Below, one piece after another: positions 17,663-25,369 of a stretch of DNA of 50,470 nucleotides. The DNA comes from a virus, in IMG/VR virus record IMGVR_UViG_3300025083_000060, positions 1 through 50,470 of that record. One strand, given 5' to 3'. Both the position numbers and the translations under genes were made by a program. The stretch's first letter is position 1, and every line of letters starts with the position of its first letter. Below the pieces are notes generated by a model that had not been told where the DNA came from, did no database searches, and saw only the letters and a list, made by a program, of their open reading frames with translations.

Positions 17663-18898
17663 CTACGCAGAATACTGCGCTCTAGCTCCATCTAACTCGC
17701 AGGGTATCTTACCATGCCAGCCACCTTTTAACTTGTTCTTAGCCAGTACAAGATAGCGCTGATTGTCTACCTCATCCTCATCCCCTAGCTCTGCCATTGA
17801 AGGGTTCTTAGATATAAGAATCATGAGGTCTGCCTCTGCAGCCTTGCCTGTTTTACTCCCTTCAAGCATAGACTGGTCTACGTTAATCCTATTCTCTGCT
17901 GCTGCAGACAATTGGGACATCCATATAATTGCTGTGTTGTATTGCTTTGCAATGTTACGTGCATGAATAGCCGCATCCTTTAGGTACACGTCTGACTTGT
18001 CACTGGTACGAGGTGCAAACTTATCACCCATGTCAAGTACCACAATGTCAGGCTTGTAGTTTTTAATAGCCGCCTCTACCCATACCATGTCTTTACCCGT
18101 ACTGTCGTACAGATCTATGTTATCTCTAACACGTTGGTATCTTGTCGAAGCTAAAGGAAAGTTATCTTTAACTTCTTCCATAGTCAGGCTGGTAGCAGCA
18201 GTAAGATAGCGAAAAGCTACACGTTCATACGCCTCTTCATTACAAAGAATAAGACAACGTGCACCCTGCTTCGCAAAACCATTAGGCCCTGCAATAAGAG
18301 ATGCATGAAAGCTTGTCTTACCTGTGTTAGGCCGTGCGCCTACAATTAAGAAGTGCCCACCACTAATACCCTCAACCTTACGGTGTAAGCTAGGGATGTT
18401 GAACTTCCACTGAGATTGTTTCTCGTTAGCCTTGAGCAGTGTCTCAATAGATATATCACAGAAATTTAAGTTAAGGCTTGGGGTAAAGTCATCCTCGTAA
18501 TCACTCAGTAGTTTTCTCAGTGGCTCAAGACTTTTCTGTGTACCATTAACATAATCAAAACCTATGTTGGCTACCTCTTCCCCTACCATCTGCTGAAAAA
18601 GTTTAGACAAAACTTCCTTGGCGATAGGCTTAGACATAGGTTCTTCTTTGCGGATCTTGTTAAAGATTTCCTTATATACTGTCTTGTTAGATGTAGTAAG
18701 TGTTGCGTTGGAAGAGAAGAACAAGCCCTCTACTTCCGACACAGATAGATCCTTATCATACTCCTGCATAGCCATCTCTACGGTGTGTTTAATCTTTCTA
18801 ACATCTTTCGTAAAGAGTTTGTCTGGGGTACGGATACCCTTATGTCCCTCATAAAATTCTTTATTCATGAGAGATCTTATGAGTGCTAATTCCATCAT
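17663..18898 (-). CDS. Replicative DNA helicase, DnaB/RecA-type core
   Basis: 411 residues. Walker A GARPNTGKT at 187-195, Walker B DIVVLDMGD at about 284-292, and a WMSQL segment with a following TGKAAEADL region match DnaB-type helicase domains. The N-terminal 140 residues are helical, as in primase-interaction domains. The primase is a separate gene at 20.7-21.5 kb rather than fused as in T7 gp4. The start overlaps the upstream gene stop (ATGA); Met2 is an alternative. It unwinds the fork for the adjacent polymerase. Confidence 0.9.
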   Translation of the reverse strand: MMELALIRSLMNKEFYEGHKGIRTPDKLFTKDVRKIKHTVEMAMQEYDKDLSVSEVEGLFFSSNATLTTSNKTVYKEIFNKIRKEEPMSKPIAKEVLSKLFQQMVGEEVANIGFDYVNGTQKSLEPLRKLLSDYEDDFTPSLNLNFCDISIETLLKANEKQSQWKFNIPSLHRKVEGISGGHFLIVGARPNTGKTSFHASLIAGPNGFAKQGARCLILCNEEAYERVAFRYLTAATSLTMEEVKDNFPLASTRYQRVRDNIDLYDSTGKDMVWVEAAIKNYKPDIVVLDMGDKFAPRTSDKSDVYLKDAAIHARNIAKQYNTAIIWMSQLSAAAENRINVDQSMLEGSKTGKAAEADLMILISKNPSMAELGDEDEVDNQRYLVLAKNKLKGGWHGKIPCELDGARAQYSA

Positions 18899-19440
18899 AC
18901 TTTATTGGCCTCGCTTCTTTCTATGGCACGTTTACGTTCTTCATCAGTCATGTCTGATATAGATCTACTCTTTACCTTTTCAATAAGCTCTAATGCATTT
19001 TGCCATGAAAGCTTGAACCATTCTTTAACGTAGTCATTGGACATAGATTTAGCAAGGTCGTGTACATCTGACTCTGCCTTACGTCTGTCACTGAAATGGG
19101 CATACCCTCGTAGGTGAAAGTCTCTGAAGGGACTAGACGTTTGATATGCATTAACCCTATCCTCAACATCAATAGCCATACCAATCTTAACCCAGTCACG
19201 CCATGCAGGATTAGTCAGAGCATATACATAGCCTTCCTTGGTGTTAGAGTACTTACCTAACCCTTCAAAGGCTGCATCATTAAAAGATTTATATCGTCCC
19301 GGCTTATGTAAGTCATGCGTCTGTGGAATATACTTACCGTTGACCCACATACGGCTCTCATTTCTTTTACGCATAGCATCTGGGCTATCCTTGTAATACT
19401 TATCACGGCCTGTCGTATCGTTATGTTCTTTCTTATACAT
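18895..19440 (-). CDS. GIY-YIG-like (T5orf172/MUG113-type) nuclease domain protein
   Basis: 181 residues. About 68-125 read GYVYALTNPAWRDWVKIGMA, then DVEDRVNAYQTSSPFRDF and an AHFSDRRKAE helix, the layout of the T5orf172 branch of GIY-YIG domains (YVY in place of GIY, VKIG in place of YIG, conserved Arg and Glu). The N-terminal 65 residues are polar and basic and may bind DNA. It may be a homing-type or repair nuclease; it sits inside the replication operon between tiny genes and the helicase, a typical place for homing endonucleases. ATGA overlap with the helicase gene. Confidence 0.72.
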   Translation of the reverse strand: MYKKEHNDTTGRDKYYKDSPDAMRKRNESRMWVNGKYIPQTHDLHKPGRYKSFNDAAFEGLGKYSNTKEGYVYALTNPAWRDWVKIGMAIDVEDRVNAYQTSSPFRDFHLRGYAHFSDRRKAESDVHDLAKSMSNDYVKEWFKLSWQNALELIEKVKSRSISDMTDEERKRAIERSEANKV

Positions 19441-19621
19441 GTTTTTCTTTCCCTATATAGGCTGAATAGTTTATTACTCGTCCTGTATTCCACCTTGCAG
19501 CTTCTGTCTCTGCTTCTTTTTCCGTACTGAATGTGCGTACCTCTGTGTCATACGTCCAAGGATCTTCCTTTCTTACTAAGGTGTATTCACCTTTCTCTAT
19601 TTCAATCTGAACTGCGTACAT
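19433..19621 (-). CDS. Small conserved phage protein
   Basis: 62 residues (MYAVQIEIEKGEYTLVRKED start, then a TFSTEKEAETEAARW helix). The beta-beta-helix layout with a DPWTYDTEVRTF stretch is seen in many short phage proteins of unknown role. It is coupled by overlaps to genes on both sides. No function assigned. Confidence 0.65.
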   Translation of the reverse strand: MYAVQIEIEKGEYTLVRKEDPWTYDTEVRTFSTEKEAETEAARWNTGRVINYSAYIGKEKHV

Positions 19622-19772
19622 CTTTAATCCTTTCTGATTCTAAACCCGCCTTAACTAAGGCAACAAACCCTACGTTAAAGATAGCTGCGAATATCTCAGG
19701 GGCACATTCTATTTGTAGAGTAGCGCTACCATCACGATGTTCTTCTACATCTATTACTTTTATCTCATTCAT
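19602..19772 (-). CDS. Small protein of unknown function
   Basis: 56 residues: MNEIKVIDVEEHRDGSATLQ, then a mildly hydrophobic helix (EIFAAIFNVGFVALV). AGGAG lies six bases before this ATG; another ATG three bases earlier is too close. It overlaps the upstream membrane protein gene by 8 bases and the next gene by 20, so it fills an otherwise empty gap. Not recognised. Confidence 0.68.
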   Translation of the reverse strand: MNEIKVIDVEEHRDGSATLQIECAPEIFAAIFNVGFVALVKAGLESERIKDVRSSD

Positions 19773-19920
19773 CATTCACTCCTATACATGGTAACAAGAT
19801 AGACAGCTTGCAGTACTTAGGGTACTCATCATATGTCATAGCTATCAGCACGGGTGGTGCTGCTATAAGTAAAGCTACAATAGCTGACGCCTTGATTGCA
19901 CCATTGATGTTACCCCTCAT
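19765..19920 (-). CDS. Small membrane protein
   Basis: 51 residues with one clear transmembrane helix at about 12-28 (SAIVALLIAAPPVLIAM) after a short basic N-terminus. GGGAG precedes the ATG, and the start overlaps the thyX stop as TAATG, so it is translationally coupled to thyX. No family is recognised; an effect on the host membrane is possible but unsupported. Confidence 0.66.
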   Translation of the reverse strand: MRGNINGAIKASAIVALLIAAPPVLIAMTYDEYPKYCKLSILLPCIGVNDE

Positions 19921-20588
19921 TAGTCATTCTCCCTTAATGATTCCCATGACACAGGAAATAATTTTACCATTACACGATCAATCTCCCATGCTACCTCTGC
20001 TGTCTCTGCTTGTGTGTCAGGCGCACAGCGAAGCTTACACATGTCAGCAAAGGCATCCAAGCTACCTGACCAGTACCACTCAGTCATCATGCTCTGTGGT
20101 AGTACCATACGTGCTTGCTCTGGACATACACCCTTCTCAAGCAACTCTTTGTAGTCGTGTAGACAAACTTTGTGACAACTCTCAAGTAATAGATCCATAT
20201 CCTCATCATACCACTCGCCAGTACTGCCTTGCTTCTTATCCTCGCTACGTCCACGCCAAGACTTAGGCACATAAAACTCAGGCTCACTATCCACATACCT
20301 ACGGCTAATCTCATTCCACCGTAGGAACTTATGCTTGACTAGCTGTCTAGCTACAAAGACTGGTGCCTTGATGTGGAAGCTGGCAAAGCAATGCCCAAAT
20401 GGGCTGATGTGCTTGTGATTGGCTAGGTATTGTATAAGCTTCTTATCCCTAACTTTCATGTGTTGCTTGAAGCTGTAAGCATCTGACTCTTCATAGTCCC
20501 ACTCACTCTCCTTGCCAAAGCTTACTCGTGCAGCATTGACTACAGTCAAGTCGCTACCCATGCTACCTTTATATGTTACTTCAATCAT
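19920..20588 (-). CDS. thyX: FAD-dependent thymidylate synthase
   Basis: 222 residues. ThyX converts dUMP to dTMP using methylene-THF and FADH2. The family motif RHRx7S appears as KHK-FLRWNEI-S at residues 85-95, followed by RRY, so both arginines of the triad are replaced by lysine. The remaining family features (VVNAARVSFG, HISPFGH, the QxSMMTEWYW-like region near 180) are present. It pairs logically with NrdJ and MazG for dNTP supply. Its start overlaps the stop region of the 45-aa gene. Confidence 0.93.
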   Translation of the reverse strand: MIEVTYKGSMGSDLTVVNAARVSFGKESEWDYEESDAYSFKQHMKVRDKKLIQYLANHKHISPFGHCFASFHIKAPVFVARQLVKHKFLRWNEISRRYVDSEPEFYVPKSWRGRSEDKKQGSTGEWYDEDMDLLLESCHKVCLHDYKELLEKGVCPEQARMVLPQSMMTEWYWSGSLDAFADMCKLRCAPDTQAETAEVAWEIDRVMVKLFPVSWESLREND

Positions 20589-20718
20589 TATCTTTACCTT
20601 TATGTTTTTCTTTTCTTTTAGTTACAGGTTTTTTCTTATCAGGTATAACCTGTTGTTTATACTTAGGCTGTCTTACATCCTTAGCCATAGGATTTTGTTT
20701 ATTATTAAACTTTATCAT
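20581..20718 (-). CDS. Small basic protein
   Basis: 45 residues, strongly Lys-rich (MAKDVRQPKYKQQVIPDKKK core). Similar tiny basic proteins accompany replication genes in other marine phages, to my recollection. The ATG overlaps the primase stop (ATGA) and the stop overlaps the thyX start region. Met11 could be the true start. Nucleic-acid binding is likely from charge alone. Confidence 0.7.
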   Translation of the reverse strand: MIKFNNKQNPMAKDVRQPKYKQQVIPDKKKPVTKRKEKHKGKDND

Positions 20719-21503
20719 AATAACATTTCCCTTAACCGCTTTACATCGGATTGTAATCTGTATTTGATGTCATCGTCAAGTCTAAAAGCTTGTGTTCGTA
20801 TGCCTGTCCATGCCTCTACCTCTCTCCTATACTGAAGTGTCTTGGTCATGGCATCAGGGTCTAACGCTATGATAACATTAGAAAATTCTCCTATGTGTTC
20901 CATGTGTTCATGCCCTAGTGACGTACCCATAATAGCCAAGCCTGTGACTTGGGGTAGAAGCTTAGCAACTGTGATAGCACTTATAACATCCTCGACTATA
21001 ACTGCTGTACCGTTTGGTTTACCTACTATCCTTTTGTATACACTAGCCTTTCCGGTATATCTGTACCACTTTGGTATAGCATTGTGCAATGCTCTGCCTA
21101 CCGCATCAATGATAGAACCTTTGTGTTTAATAGGAAACACAGCACGTTTCTCACTTACATCATATAAGACACGCTCGCCTTGTAGATCCCACTTATCTAG
21201 GAATGAATCAAGTAACGTGTATTCCCGGCCAACAGGTTCAACCACATACTCAGGTATTACCATACACTCAGGCTCAGGCTTAACGTATGCCTCTGCAGTA
21301 AGCTTAGCTTGTATCTCTGCTGCTGTCAGGTTGACATGCACTGCACCTCTAGATCTACAGCCTAGCTTGTAGCAGTTGTATATCATGGAGCCAGATCTAT
21401 TTACTACAGTAAATGTATTGGAGCCACGGCATGACGGACAGTCAGATCTGTGTGTCTCACCATCACCCAAACTTAATGACTTAACGTAATCACTTATCGT
21501 CAT
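20715..21503 (-). CDS. DNA primase: zinc-binding plus Toprim domains
   Basis: 262 residues. C22, C25, C44 and C49 (CPSC ... CYKLGC) form the template-reading zinc site of a T7 gp4-type primase. The Toprim domain follows, with AVIVEDVISA carrying the expected Glu (about 165-180) and VIIALDPDA carrying the DxD pair (about 213-222). There is no helicase domain; that is a separate gene, so the T7-type fusion is split here. It lays RNA primers for the polymerase at 15.6-17.6 kb. Confidence 0.92.
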   Translation of the reverse strand: MTISDYVKSLSLGDGETHRSDCPSCRGSNTFTVVNRSGSMIYNCYKLGCRSRGAVHVNLTAAEIQAKLTAEAYVKPEPECMVIPEYVVEPVGREYTLLDSFLDKWDLQGERVLYDVSEKRAVFPIKHKGSIIDAVGRALHNAIPKWYRYTGKASVYKRIVGKPNGTAVIVEDVISAITVAKLLPQVTGLAIMGTSLGHEHMEHIGEFSNVIIALDPDAMTKTLQYRREVEAWTGIRTQAFRLDDDIKYRLQSDVKRLREMLL

Positions 21504-22425
21504 TGGATCTCCTTTGCGCTAATGCAGCAGACGCACCACTGAATGTGTTTACCAAGTAAGGCTTAACACTTTGGGGGTTGGTGTGTCCACTGACTTGCAT
21601 AATACCTGCCATGTCTACGCCTGACTCTACCATCTCTGTAATGCCAGTACGCCGTAAGTCTCGTGCTTGTAGCACAAAAGGTAATCCTGCAGCTTCCTTA
21701 ACTTGATTGACTAGCACATGTATCTCTTGATCGTCGTAAGGTGTGTGTGCCCCTGCTCTGGGGAGTACACGAGGCGCTACGTAGTCTTGGAAGTCAAAGT
21801 CTTCCTTCTGCTCTCGGAGCATCTGACACAAGCTTTCATCTGTAATAGGTAAGTGTACATCGGCCCTACGTTTACTCTGCTCTAAGTCTAGGCGCTTGGC
21901 ATCTAAGTCTAGGTTGTCCCACCTGAGGAGACGCATGTCACCTACACGCTGTGCCCACTCGTATGCCATGTGAACGATCAGGCCAACGCTACGCCACTTC
22001 CACTCAGAGTATGCGGTATCTAAGAAGAGACGCACCTGATCCTTAGTCCATTTAATTTTACGAGGCTTATCCGTTGTACGTTGTAACAATGTCACAGGGT
22101 TAGAGAGTATAGCCTCATGTCGTATGGATGTATTGAATACAATACTGAGACACGTAGCCATATAGTTAGAGCTACGTACCCCATGCACGAGAAGCCACCT
22201 GTCATATGCGGTAGTCACATGTTTGAAACGTACATCCATAAGCTTGATGTTACCTAACTGCTTACCCTTTTGCACAGGGGTATCGCATACCTTAGATAGG
22301 TACATCATGTAATCTTTCTGAGTACGAGGACGCAATGCAGCAAACTTAGGTGTGTGCATATAGAAGTCACATGCTTGCTTTATTGTGTGCTTACCTTTTA
22401 GTTCTACTACATTGCGTTTCGCCAT
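21490..22425 (-). CDS. int: Tyrosine recombinase (integrase)
   Basis: 311 residues. The N-terminal core-binding helices (about 12-100, ALRPRTQKDYMMYL) are followed by the catalytic domain. Arg-I lies in AQRVGDMRLLRW, the beta-hairpin Lys in EQSKRRADVHLP, box II is RDLRRT (the usual first His is Arg), then SGHTNP, and the nucleophile Tyr is in KPYLV. It would catalyse site-specific integration or resolution. AAAGGA lies before the ATG. It overlaps the primase by 14 bases. No attP core or repressor is recognisable in the window, so a temperate lifestyle is unproven. Confidence 0.9.
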   Translation of the reverse strand: MAKRNVVELKGKHTIKQACDFYMHTPKFAALRPRTQKDYMMYLSKVCDTPVQKGKQLGNIKLMDVRFKHVTTAYDRWLLVHGVRSSNYMATCLSIVFNTSIRHEAILSNPVTLLQRTTDKPRKIKWTKDQVRLFLDTAYSEWKWRSVGLIVHMAYEWAQRVGDMRLLRWDNLDLDAKRLDLEQSKRRADVHLPITDESLCQMLREQKEDFDFQDYVAPRVLPRAGAHTPYDDQEIHVLVNQVKEAAGLPFVLQARDLRRTGITEMVESGVDMAGIMQVSGHTNPQSVKPYLVNTFSGASAALAQRRSNDDK

Positions 22426-22437
22426 TGCGGTTCCTTT

Positions 22438-22527
22438 CTATAACAGTCCTGTGCCTAGCCCAAAGAATATGATAGCCATGATAAACATGAAGATGTAGTT
22501 CAATAGCTTATCAAAAAAGCGGCTCAT
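22438..22527 (-). CDS. Tiny single-span membrane peptide
   Basis: 29 residues, MSRFFDKLLN followed by a hydrophobic helix to the end. GGGAGAT precedes the ATG, which lies inside the 3' end of the 57-aa gene upstream. Short basic-start membrane peptides of this kind occur as host-membrane effectors in phages; the role here is unknown. Confidence 0.55.
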   Translation of the reverse strand: MSRFFDKLLNYIFMFIMAIIFFGLGTGLL

Positions 22528-22684
22528 ACATATCTCCCTGTGCTATACGTCCTTTGATATACTCAAGCTCACGTTCCATGTTCTCTACGTCCTCGTCGAT
22601 CCACAATAGATCGTCAATGCTGCGAGCAAGATCATCGTGATATCGCTGTAAAGGTACAACATATTTATTACCTACACTTTCCAT
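22511..22684 (-). CDS. Small acidic protein of unknown function
   Basis: 57 residues, polar and helical, with a DDLARSIDDLLWIDEDVENM helix. GGGAATAGATA precedes the ATG. It overlaps the 29-aa membrane peptide gene. Not recognised. Confidence 0.62.
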   Translation of the reverse strand: MESVGNKYVVPLQRYHDDLARSIDDLLWIDEDVENMERELEYIKGRIAQGDMYEPLF

Positions 22685-22696
22685 TATCTATTCCCT

Positions 22697-23020
22697 TTAT
22701 CCGTTTACACAGTGGTCGTGGTTGATGTAGTAGGACACGCCAATCTCGTAGCTGTCATGATCGTACTGATACAGTGCAACCAAAGAGTCACATACATTCT
22801 TGACTAGCTTGTACTTATCTTCGTCATCTAGCTCATGGCTGTACCCAAAGTCTACAGGGATAGCTGTCAGTACATCTTTCCAGTGACTGTATATATCAGT
22901 ACCTGATTCAGTCTTCTCACCTGTCTTTTCGTAGCGCTGTTGAGTTACAAACACTACTGCATCGTGGTGATCCCATACTTTTACTTCTAAAGTTTGTGTC
23001 TCAATCTTCATATCTATCAA
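22697..23020 (-). CDS. Unknown protein
   Basis: 107 residues, beta-rich N-terminal half (ETQTLEVKVWDHHDAVVFVTQ) and an acidic helix later, with several Tyr/His near the C-terminus. Met4 (position 23011) is an alternative start. The ATG overlaps the stop of the next gene upstream. No family recognised. Confidence 0.65.
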   Translation of the reverse strand: MIDMKIETQTLEVKVWDHHDAVVFVTQQRYEKTGEKTESGTDIYSHWKDVLTAIPVDFGYSHELDDEDKYKLVKNVCDSLVALYQYDHDSYEIGVSYYINHDHCVNG

Positions 23021-23358
23021 TCCATTCTTGTTACATAGTGTCCATTGTCTGTAGGTAATGCTACCATACCATAGGGGTAAAAGTAAACATCACCCTTCTT
23101 GAGTTTGACCTTAGCAATAGGATTAAGGTCATCATCTTCTGGATAGGTGTATGTACCATTAGGTAATACCTTACCCTTGAACTGGTACAGCTTACCGAAT
23201 CCATACGCTTCTGTCATGTGGTCTACAAGATCAAGACCTTCTTCGTCACCGCCATCTTCTACATAGTCGGCAACCCAATGCGGTAATAAACCCAACCACT
23301 CTACGAGTTGATCTTGTGTGTAGTCAGGGTAAGCTTCTGTGTTAAGTAGTAGTCTCAT
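23017..23358 (-). CDS. Unknown acidic protein
   Basis: 113 residues, acidic N-terminal half (YVEDGGDEEGLDLVDHM), then a beta-rich part with VKLKKGDVYFYPYGMVALPT. No domain recognised. One of the ten palindromes lies 30-45 bases upstream of its ATG, inside the 3' end of the methyltransferase-like gene. Confidence 0.67.
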   Translation of the reverse strand: MRLLLNTEAYPDYTQDQLVEWLGLLPHWVADYVEDGGDEEGLDLVDHMTEAYGFGKLYQFKGKVLPNGTYTYPEDDDLNPIAKVKLKKGDVYFYPYGMVALPTDNGHYVTRMD

Positions 23359-24128
23359 AGTACATTCTCCATTGTTAATTCTTTACTGTCGGACGGTCCG
23401 TCACCAGAGTTGAACTCATAAACTGCACGAGCAAAGCCACGGGGTGTAGCACTGCGAATGTTCTTAGTCTTAACAGACTTACCACCAAGTTTCAAGTGTT
23501 GTCTGCTGTGCCCTTGCTCTGGCTCTACTGGGTCAGTCCACGGCATAGTGAACCCATTGCCTGTCCAGAGGCATGTCTTCTTAGGGTATGCATCACGAGG
23601 TGCAATGTAGTCAGGCCACAAGGGATGCTCTGCCTCACTGTCAGCGATGTACTTGCCGTACTCATAGGGGTGGAATGAGTAGTTAGGTTTACGCCACAAC
23701 GTAGACAACACACTGACAGGATTCTCTATGAAGTAAGGTACGCCTAGCTCATTGAAGAACTGCGAGCACATCATAGCATAGCTTGCTGCTTTAGTCTGAA
23801 ACTCAGGGTCACGCTTAGCCTTAGCCTTGAAGTGTGGCGCACCTGATACAGCCAAGTCAGTACACACAGGAAACGCCATGCCGAATACAACACTCTCAAA
23901 CTGAAAGTTTACAGCTATCCTGTTGAGAGTGCTTTGATCGTGAAGGTCTGCATGAACATAACGGATCAGACCACCGCCCTCAAAATTATCTATACATATT
24001 TTTTCTGCATCATGCTGTATGTCAAAGGCATAGCAAATATATCCTGCTTCTGCCCACGGCTTGAGTGCCTCACCTGTGTAGTCATATAGGCTTATGACAT
24101 ACTTACCTGCGTTAGGATTCGTCATCAT
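23355..24128 (-). CDS. Putative DNA cytosine methyltransferase-like protein
   Basis: 257 residues from the ATG at 24128, chosen because GAAGGGA lies just upstream; an in-frame ATG 39 bases earlier has none. SAM-binding-like start (YVISLYDYTGEALKPWAEAGY), then FPVCTDLAVSGAPHF and YFIENPVSVLSTLW. Phage methyltransferases of this group usually read PPCT..LAVSGA and ENP. Here the first motif has FPVC: the cysteine remains but one proline is Val. Activity is therefore uncertain. The C-terminus contains a palindrome copy read as GDGPSDS. Confidence 0.68.
   Translation of the reverse strand: MMTNPNAGKYVISLYDYTGEALKPWAEAGYICYAFDIQHDAEKICIDNFEGGGLIRYVHADLHDQSTLNRIAVNFQFESVVFGMAFPVCTDLAVSGAPHFKAKAKRDPEFQTKAASYAMMCSQFFNELGVPYFIENPVSVLSTLWRKPNYSFHPYEYGKYIADSEAEHPLWPDYIAPRDAYPKKTCLWTGNGFTMPWTDPVEPEQGHSRQHLKLGGKSVKTKNIRSATPRGFARAVYEFNSGDGPSDSKELTMENVL
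23387..23403. repeat. Palindromic element copy 1
   Basis: TGTCGGACGGTCCGTCA. The conserved ACTG/TTTACT flank is on the left here, so this copy is inverted relative to most others. It lies in the last codons of the methyltransferase-like gene and 29 bases before the 113-aa gene start. Confidence 0.9.
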
Positions 24129-24267
24129 CAAAGTTCCCTTCTTCAAATATAACTTTATACCCTGCATCTAATAGTTCATGCGCTCTGTCAAGAGCATTCT
24201 CACGATCAAGAGTCCACATCTTATTATAATAGAAACCATCCTTGCCTATCGTAGCTACGTAGTACAT
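24112..24267 (-). CDS. Small protein of unknown function
   Basis: 51 residues (MYYVATIGKDGFYYNKMWTL start, acidic end FDDDES). GAAGAGG lies upstream of the ATG, which comes just after the previous stop. It overlaps the methyltransferase-like start by 17 bases. The beta-strand/helix layout suggests a small folded domain. Not recognised. Confidence 0.68.
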   Translation of the reverse strand: MYYVATIGKDGFYYNKMWTLDRENALDRAHELLDAGYKVIFEEGNFDDDES

Positions 24268-24268
24268 C

Positions 24269-24634
24269 TCACGATACCTCTTCAAACATTTCTAAAGCTT
24301 GATTGTGTGTAAGCTTCCACTGCTTGTCACTAGTCAAAGACTTAACTTGCCACGGCATTTTCTTAGCGTTGGTGTTGTACCCTACGAGAGTAACCTTCTG
24401 CCCACCAATCTCAGAGATACGAGTAGTGTCTAACTTGTAGAACTGTGCAAAATGTGTAAGCGCAATCTGCTCTTGTGTATCCGCACCATCAAGCAATACC
24501 TGTACCTTGTATGTAGCTTCACCGCCTGAGTAGGAGCAGTTACCTACCTTGATAGTCACATCGTGTATGCCAGCATTCTCTAATGCTTCCTGCATTGCTT
24601 CACGTATTTGTCTTAGCTTTTGTTTGTCAAACAT
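24269..24634 (-). CDS. Unknown protein
   Basis: 121 residues, helix (LRQIREAMQEALENAGI) followed by a beta-rich middle (VTIKVGNCSYSGGEATYKVQVLL) and a C-terminal WQVKSLTSDKQWKLTHNQALEMF. It looks like a compact alpha/beta domain but I recognise no family. A palindrome copy lies about 25 bases upstream of the ATG in the gap to the next gene. Confidence 0.68.
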   Translation of the reverse strand: MFDKQKLRQIREAMQEALENAGIHDVTIKVGNCSYSGGEATYKVQVLLDGADTQEQIALTHFAQFYKLDTTRISEIGGQKVTLVGYNTNAKKMPWQVKSLTSDKQWKLTHNQALEMFEEVS

Positions 24635-24658
24635 AATGTAATCCTTTCAATGAGTTAG

Positions 24659-24675
24659 TGACGGACGGTCCGACA
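24659..24675. repeat. Palindromic element copy 2
   Basis: TGACGGACGGTCCGACA followed by GTAAAGCCAGACCG, an extension shared with copies 6 and 8. It lies in the gap between the 75-aa and 121-aa genes. Confidence 0.92.
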
Positions 24676-24704
24676 GTAAAGCCAGACCGCCCTGCTAGGG
24701 AGTG

Positions 24705-24932
24705 CTACCCTGCGAAGTGTTGCAAGCGGCGCTCAGTGTTACGGTTACGCTTGTGCTCAAAGTACACAGTGCGTTTGCCTAAGTGATAGGCAGTCATGCA
24801 ATCGCCTAGCTCACGGCGCAAGCCACGGCTGACCACCTTACGCTTACGTGTCAGGCCCTTGATGCCAGCGAAGTTGAAGCGAAAACCTTTAGTACCATCG
24901 TTAAGTTTTTTGGTTGCGAATAATACGAACAT
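24705..24932 (-). CDS. Small basic protein
   Basis: 75 residues, very Arg/Lys-rich (KGLTRKRKVVSRGLRRELG). CAGGAGAAAT precedes the ATG. Likely nucleic-acid binding from its charge; no family recognised. Confidence 0.62.
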   Translation of the reverse strand: MFVLFATKKLNDGTKGFRFNFAGIKGLTRKRKVVSRGLRRELGDCMTAYHLGKRTVYFEHKRNRNTERRLQHFAG

Positions 24933-24933
24933 A

Positions 24934-25071
24934 TCATTTCTCCTGTGTGAGTTCGTTACGGATCTGGGTTAGTAGTTCTTTTAGTTTGGCATCGTTTGCC
25001 ATACGTGTACTTGGCAGTATTTTTTCACACATGTCAAGTACCTTCAAGTTAAGTGCATTAGAAATGCTCAT
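24934..25071 (-). CDS. Small helical protein of unknown function
   Basis: 45 residues with GGAGG nine bases before the ATG. The start overlaps the previous stop (ATGA), and its last codons supply the ribosome site of the next gene. Amphipathic helix LKELLTQIRNELTQEK at the end. Not recognised. Confidence 0.68.
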   Translation of the reverse strand: MSISNALNLKVLDMCEKILPSTRMANDAKLKELLTQIRNELTQEK

Positions 25072-25349
25072 GCTGTAAGACCTCCGTCAATCACGATAAG
25101 CTTAGGTTTCTTAGCAACAGCGCTGGGCTTTGTCAAGAGGCAGTAGATATCTGCATAGAAAGCAGGGTCGTGATCCTTGAGGTGTAGTGACGGACGGTCC
25201 GACAGTACATCCCACCACAGCATGTCGTATTCTGTAGACAACATGTCGTATATGTTAGATGCATTCTCTTCACTGCGACATGCAGCGACAAGGCAGGTAT
25301 CTGCCTCATCGTAATCCATAACGCATACATAGTGCATGTTTGGTTTCAT
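25068..25349 (-). CDS. Unknown protein containing an in-frame palindrome copy
   Basis: 93 residues. AAAGGA lies upstream of the ATG. The N-terminal half looks like a small alpha/beta domain (HYVCVMDYDEADTCLVAACRSEENA). In the middle the 17-bp palindrome is translated as VLSDRPSL, between WWD and HLKDHDP, without breaking the frame. The C-terminus reads KKPKLIVIDGG. No family recognised. Confidence 0.65.
   Translation of the reverse strand: MKPNMHYVCVMDYDEADTCLVAACRSEENASNIYDMLSTEYDMLWWDVLSDRPSLHLKDHDPAFYADIYCLLTKPSAVAKKPKLIVIDGGLTA
25188..25204. repeat. Palindromic element copy 3 (inside a gene)
   Basis: TGACGGACGGTCCGACA followed by GTACA. It lies in the middle of the 93-aa gene and is translated as LSDRPSL. 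Confidence 0.92.
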
Positions 25350-25369
25350 TAAGTAATATCCTTTCGTTG

